Assembly: GCA_030612835.1 (NCBI GenBank)
Contig: JAUWND010000004.1
Coordinates: forward strand, 1 to 40,781
Direction of reading: 5' to 3'
DNA length: 40,781 nucleotides
Source: Candidatus Methanophagales archaeon
GTDB lineage: Archaea > Halobacteriota > Syntropharchaeia > Alkanophagales > Methanospirareceae
Part shown: positions 36,416-40,781 of the stretch, one piece after another
How the letters are laid out: the number at the start of each line of letters is the position of its first letter
Position numbering within the stretch: position 1 is the first letter of the stretch
Notes under the pieces: model-generated
What the model was told of the DNA's origin: nothing
The model's input: the letters and a program-made list of their open reading frames with translations, nothing else
Database searches by the model: none
Made by a program: the position numbers and the translations under genes

Positions 36416-37510
36416 ATGATAATAGGTTTCCTCATCAATCCGATAGCGGGAATGGGCGGATCGGTAGGACTAAAAGGAACGGACGGACTGGTAGAGGAAG
36501 CGCTGATAAGGGGTGCTAAACCGATAGCATTAGAACGAGCGAAGAAATGCATGGATGCGCTAAATACCGACTATTTTATTCTCACTTGCTCGGGCGAGAT
36601 GGGCGAAGAAGCAGTAATAAAGCAGAGCTATGACGTGGTATACTCGTTCGATGGAATGAGCACGAGAGAAGATACAAAGAACGCATGTAAGCTATTTTTG
36701 GATAACGGGGTAGAGCTACTGCTGTTCTGTGGTGGTGACGGAACGGCAAGGAATGTATACAGCGTAATCGGAAAAGAGATCCCGATATTAGGTATCCCTG
36801 CGGGTGTGAAGATGCACTCAGCGGTATTTGCGATAACGCCAAAGAGTGCCGCGAAATTAGTCGAGCATTTTGTAAATATCAAATCAGAATTGCGTGATGC
36901 CGAGGTAATGGATACTGATGAGGATGCATACAGGCGAAACGAGCTGCAGATGAAGGTATTTGGGTATGCACGCACACCCTATGAGCCGGTTCTAGTACAG
37001 CAGGGTAAAAGCCTGTTCCAGAGTGTGGGTGAAGAGAGAGCGAAGGATGAGATTGCAAGATTCGCATCTGAGTTCATGATTCACGATGAGCTTTACATCT
37101 TAGGTGCCGGAACGACAATCCATAAAATCGCGGAGTTGCTTGGCTTGGGCGAGGAGAAGACGTTACTTGGTGTGGACGCAGTGAAAGAAGGAGAATTAGT
37201 CGGGAAAGATATGAACGAGCGTGAATTGATGCTGTTATTGGAGCAGGAGAAGAAAGCGAAGATAATGGTTAGTCCTATTGGCGCGCAGGGGTTCGTATTT
37301 GGACGTGGTAGTCAGCAGATAAGTGCAAAAGTGATAGAAACGGTCGGTGCGGAGAATGTAATTGTGCTTGCGACGCCGCACAAACTGAGTGAAACGCCGG
37401 TTCTTATGGTTGATACGGGCAGTGAGGAGCTGGACGAAAAGTTGAGTGGGTATATGAGTGTTGTTTGTGGCTATCGAATGGCGCAGAGGAAGGAAGTGAG
37501 AAAGGGGTGA
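36416..37510 (+). CDS. ATP-NAD kinase family protein
   Basis: MIIGFLINPIAGMGGSVGLKGTDG...LLLFCGGDGTARNVYSVIGKEIPILGIPAGVKMHSAVFA: GGDGT motif. Confidence 0.85.
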   Translation: MIIGFLINPIAGMGGSVGLKGTDGLVEEALIRGAKPIALERAKKCMDALNTDYFILTCSGEMGEEAVIKQSYDVVYSFDGMSTREDTKNACKLFLDNGVELLLFCGGDGTARNVYSVIGKEIPILGIPAGVKMHSAVFAITPKSAAKLVEHFVNIKSELRDAEVMDTDEDAYRRNELQMKVFGYARTPYEPVLVQQGKSLFQSVGEERAKDEIARFASEFMIHDELYILGAGTTIHKIAELLGLGEEKTLLGVDAVKEGELVGKDMNERELMLLLEQEKKAKIMVSPIGAQGFVFGRGSQQISAKVIETVGAENVIVLATPHKLSETPVLMVDTGSEELDEKLSGYMSVVCGYRMAQRKEVRKG

Positions 37511-37552
37511 AAGGAAGAAGTGATTTCTATTCGCAAGATAGTTAATCTTAAA

Positions 37553-37691
37553 AACCACGAGATTACACAAGATTAACACAAACCTTTTTGCAAGCAAAAA
37601 GCTTTACCAAAAAACCTATTTGTTTTTCTTTTAGCACAGGCTAAATTTTCTTTTTGTAAAAAAGAAAAAGTGTTGTGTAATCTTGTGGTTT
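37553..37691. repeat. MITE-like element with GxxExxY-type ends containing the 54-bp hairpin repeat
   Basis: AACCACGAGATTACACAAGATTAACACAAAC ... TGTGTAATCTTGTGGTTT; internal CTTTTTGCAAGCAAAAAG palindrome and the 2313-2366 repeat. Confidence 0.8.
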
Positions 37692-37742
37692 GCTAAACAT
37701 CCATGAAAAATATTTAAATGCGATTGCCGGAAACATTGACTT

Positions 37743-38540
37743 ATGCCCTACGAGAAATTCAGGAAAGAGGTAGAGAGGATACTGGAAGAGAAAGCGGAAC
37801 CTGTTACATGGAACGAGATAAAGGCGAGTTCGACAAAGCTAAAACAGAAAGCGCCGTATCATGTATATGTGCAGAAGCTACAAGGTGACATCGGTCTGGT
37901 GCGATTCAAACGAGGCCAGAGAACAACTTGGGCATTACGGAAATGGTTTGAGGTAGGTAAGTTCCGGGAGCTCTTGCCCAAGAAGGTTCGGCTTACAATT
38001 CTCTATTCCAAAAAGGAGCATGCCATTGCAGCAAATGAATACTGGGAACTGAAGCGGATATATCCATTGAAAAACTGGCTGAACCGATGGGATGTGATAG
38101 AAGCGGACGTGGATGACTTCTTCCCTGAAGAGGACAAAAGACCAGAGAGCATAAGGCTAAAAGTAGAAGGGATGGAGTATCTACGAAGGATAGAAGATGT
38201 CGAAGAGCGGGTAAGAATTGTGGAAAAGATAGCAGAGAGTGGCGAATTCATGCATACCGATGCCTGGAAAGGGAAGACGCTGGGAATGACAAAGCCGAGA
38301 TTCCGGTGCTTTTACTTCTACAACGGCAAATGCCAGTTCTTTTGTGATCAGAGCGTTTGCGTGGGTCATGATATGGACGTGGAAGATGGCGGTCTAGAAA
38401 TAGAGGGCGATAAGACGTATTTCATCTTGGAAGCGGTAGAACGAGAAGGGGGCGAGTATATATGGAAGAAGAGGTATGTGGATTGGTGCATGAAGTCGGT
38501 GATTTCTATCACTGATCCGAGACAGCGGAGGTTGTTTTAA
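37743..38540 (+). CDS. Uncharacterised protein, possible winged-helix N-terminus and Cys-rich C-terminus
   Basis: Full 265-aa ORF; FRCFYFYNGKCQFFCDQSVCVGHD cluster; no family recognised. Confidence 0.7.
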   Translation: MPYEKFRKEVERILEEKAEPVTWNEIKASSTKLKQKAPYHVYVQKLQGDIGLVRFKRGQRTTWALRKWFEVGKFRELLPKKVRLTILYSKKEHAIAANEYWELKRIYPLKNWLNRWDVIEADVDDFFPEEDKRPESIRLKVEGMEYLRRIEDVEERVRIVEKIAESGEFMHTDAWKGKTLGMTKPRFRCFYFYNGKCQFFCDQSVCVGHDMDVEDGGLEIEGDKTYFILEAVEREGGEYIWKKRYVDWCMKSVISITDPRQRRLF

Positions 38541-38640
38541 GGCGAGTAGCTTAATATTTTTTTTATAATATTAATGATAATAAATTTGTCATATACACAA
38601 AAAAAGAAAACTATGATAAATCCTTTAAATATTAGGTAAT

Positions 38641-40137
38641 ATGAGTTGTGGAAGTAAAAAGCGGATAGGCATAAGCGTCTGTGTTGCACTTACCATCCTG
38701 GTATTGCTACTTTCAGGAACAGCATCTGCGGAGCGAATAGACATTCCCGCGGATTATGCTACAATACAAAGCGGGCTAGATCATGCGCGTCCGGGCGATA
38801 CAATTTATGTGCATGCCGGGACATATCATGAACGGCCCCTAAAAATATTTACTCCCAACATAACTCTCATAGGTGCGGATGCTATAATAGAAGGAGATGG
38901 GCATGATGTGTGCCTGTACATAAATGCAAGAGGCGTAAAAATAAGCGGATTTGTGGTTCAGAATGGCGAGCGCGGTATCTGGCTCGAAGACTCTACCGCC
39001 TGTGTAATCACCAATAACACGGTCTTCAACAATAGAGGAAAAGGAGGTCCCAATACTGTTATACATGAAGGACATGGTATTGGGCTCACATCGTCTTCAA
39101 ATTGCATAATCGCAAATAACAAGGTACTTTCTAATTCCGCATATGGTATTGCGCTTTTTCAATCCACTAATAACGTAATAAGGGGGAACAGATGTGACCG
39201 AAATAGGGACTATCAAATTATCCTCGGCACAGATTCCTGTAACAATACAATAACTGAAAATACATTATCCGGTAGTGTCTACGGGCCCGGTATCTATATA
39301 TTTACTCGATCAAACAATAATGTCGTCACAAAGAATGTAATATTCAACAATTCAAATTCCGGTATTAATCTCCTTTCCACGCATCACAATCTCATATCTG
39401 ATAATATCCTGAAGTTTAATAGCTTTAACGGGCTGTGGATCGGTTCTACTTCGTCTACTTCAAATGGTAATATCATAGCTAACAATACCGTTACATCAAA
39501 TCAGAGGTGTGGGATTGAGGTATCAGGAGACGAGAATGAGATAATAAATAATACCGTGGTCGGGAACAAAGAGGGTATTTATATAAGAGAAGGAACTGGG
39601 AATAGGATTTATCATAACCACTTTAATAACAGAAAGAACGCCTACGATGGCGAGTCGAACATATGGGATAACGGCTATCCCGCTGGCGGTAATTACTGGA
39701 GCGATTATCCGGGCTCAGACATCTATATGGGGGTTGGACAAGACGAGCCTGGGAATGATAGTATCGGGGATATACCCTATATCATTGACGAAAATAGCAG
39801 CGATAACTTCCCCATTATCGGGATATACATACCGCCAATTAGTATCTCAAATGTCACCGTAAGCCCGGCAAAAGCATCGATAGTCACACAAATAACTGTC
39901 TGTGCTGATGTGTTCGCTATCTCAGGAGTGAAGGACGGCGGTGTAATTGCCGAAATTACGCGCGATGGGTCTGTGCTCAAGCAAATCCGGCTGCATGATC
40001 ATAATAAAGACGGAAGATACTGCAATTATCGTTACTTTATCGAGCCTGGGGTATATCACGTGGATGTGATTGCAAAAGACCGCGCTGGACATGATATGGC
40101 GTTAGAAGATGCAACAACAATTGTGATACTTGATTGA
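38641..40137 (+). CDS. Secreted NosD-like right-handed parallel beta-helix protein
   Basis: Signal peptide; IDIPADYATIQSGLDHARPGDTIYVHAGTY; many NxIxxNxxxxN repeats; NIWDNGYPAGGNYWSDY. Confidence 0.88.
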   Translation: MSCGSKKRIGISVCVALTILVLLLSGTASAERIDIPADYATIQSGLDHARPGDTIYVHAGTYHERPLKIFTPNITLIGADAIIEGDGHDVCLYINARGVKISGFVVQNGERGIWLEDSTACVITNNTVFNNRGKGGPNTVIHEGHGIGLTSSSNCIIANNKVLSNSAYGIALFQSTNNVIRGNRCDRNRDYQIILGTDSCNNTITENTLSGSVYGPGIYIFTRSNNNVVTKNVIFNNSNSGINLLSTHHNLISDNILKFNSFNGLWIGSTSSTSNGNIIANNTVTSNQRCGIEVSGDENEIINNTVVGNKEGIYIREGTGNRIYHNHFNNRKNAYDGESNIWDNGYPAGGNYWSDYPGSDIYMGVGQDEPGNDSIGDIPYIIDENSSDNFPIIGIYIPPISISNVTVSPAKASIVTQITVCADVFAISGVKDGGVIAEITRDGSVLKQIRLHDHNKDGRYCNYRYFIEPGVYHVDVIAKDRAGHDMALEDATTIVILD

Positions 40138-40275
40138 GCGTACGCTTTCTTCTCTGGCAGGACAGGGTAGGGCAGGCTAGGCTAAAGAATCCACGCGATA
40201 AAAAAAAATAAAAAAATAAAAAATGTTTTTTTTCCTTTGCCTTTTTGGTGTTTATAGCCTAGTTAGTTTAGCTGC

Positions 40276-40781
40276 TTAGGGGCAGCCTAACCAGTCACCT
40301 ATTTGAGCAGTTGAGCAATTAAGTTTGATTTCAATTGTCTTCTCTATACTGAACTGTCCAATAGTCTCCTCTCTACCGTAAGCAATTGTGTGATGATGCT
40401 CATTCGGATCTTTAGCTGAGAAGCCTATGTGCGATATACCGAGTACATCTGCCGATACTGTCTGTACTAGTGATGGAGTTCCTGGCCAAAGTACCTGACG
40501 CACTCTTGGAGGAATAGGTATGGGCCACACCTGATCTATCCCCGGCCCCCAAACACCGTTACCATACGTCACAACAGATTCTTTCTTCTGCAATTTCTCA
40601 CATTGCATGAAGTTGGCGTCTGTAACTGCACCAAGATCGTAGTTCTTCACGCACTTCTTCTCCATCCATTTCTGGTCATAACTGTGGTTCTGGTATGTAA
40701 TCGGGAAATACTCAACGTCAAATTCCTTCTCCTCTATTAAACCCTCTAGGCAGCGCTGATTCGCGGGTGCCCCGGGGTACG
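40276..40781 (-). CDS. Uncharacterised protein, C-terminal part (5' end outside window)
   Basis: Frame open from the window edge: ...CLEGLIEEKEFDVEYFPITYQNHSYDQKWMEKKCVKNYDLGAVTDANFMQCEKLQ...HHHTIAYGREETIGQFSIEKTIEIKLNCSTAQIGDWLGCP*. Confidence 0.55.
   Translation of the reverse strand, partial: YPGAPANQRCLEGLIEEKEFDVEYFPITYQNHSYDQKWMEKKCVKNYDLGAVTDANFMQCEKLQKKESVVTYGNGVWGPGIDQVWPIPIPPRVRQVLWPGTPSLVQTVSADVLGISHIGFSAKDPNEHHHTIAYGREETIGQFSIEKTIEIKLNCSTAQIGDWLGCP

Noticed and set aside
40140-40300. AGGCTAGGCTA / TAGCCTAGTTAG inverted motif and A/T tracts
   Set aside because: Imperfect, long AT-rich loop; could be a simple terminator region, with no support for anything more.
1-40781. CRISPR array
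   Set aside because: No regularly spaced identical repeats; the dispersed 28-34 bp repeats are irregularly spaced inverted-repeat element ends.

Overview
The window is archaeal chromosome, probably from a methanogen or ANME-type euryarchaeon. That assignment is an inference from beta-RFAP synthase, AglB/STT3, a UbiA-type archaeal lipid prenyltransferase, archaeal-type PPAT, and cbi genes next to DUF2162/DUF2149/surface CobN. Positions 1-19,000 are mostly a cobalamin/metal locus: cbiF (partial), cbiL fused to a GxxExxY nuclease domain, cbiT, a miniature NikM/CbiM-like plus NikL-like pair, and two very large secreted, membrane-anchored CobN-like proteins behind DUF2162, a MotA/TolQ/ExbB channel and DUF2149. 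About 3.1-6.8 kb is a decayed accessory island with an ATP-grasp gene, a SEC-C microprotein and remnants of a transposase, a GxxExxY gene and VapBC. From 19.4 kb to the end are mainly housekeeping genes: Lrp, PEPCK, AglB, GNAT, phosphoesterase, UbiA, PPAT, M24 peptidase, two HhH glycosylase-like genes, threonine synthase, beta-RFAPS, ArgB, HemB, NAD kinase-like and NosD-like. The two most interesting signals are (i) the putative ion-motive-force-coupled cell-surface CobN system, with a shared palindromic promoter motif, and (ii) a family of GxxExxY-associated terminal-inverted-repeat elements. At least eight loci of this family lie in 40 kb, one carrying the ORF fused in frame to cbiL and the rest decayed or non-coding. 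All family assignments come from reading the sequence; no searches were run.
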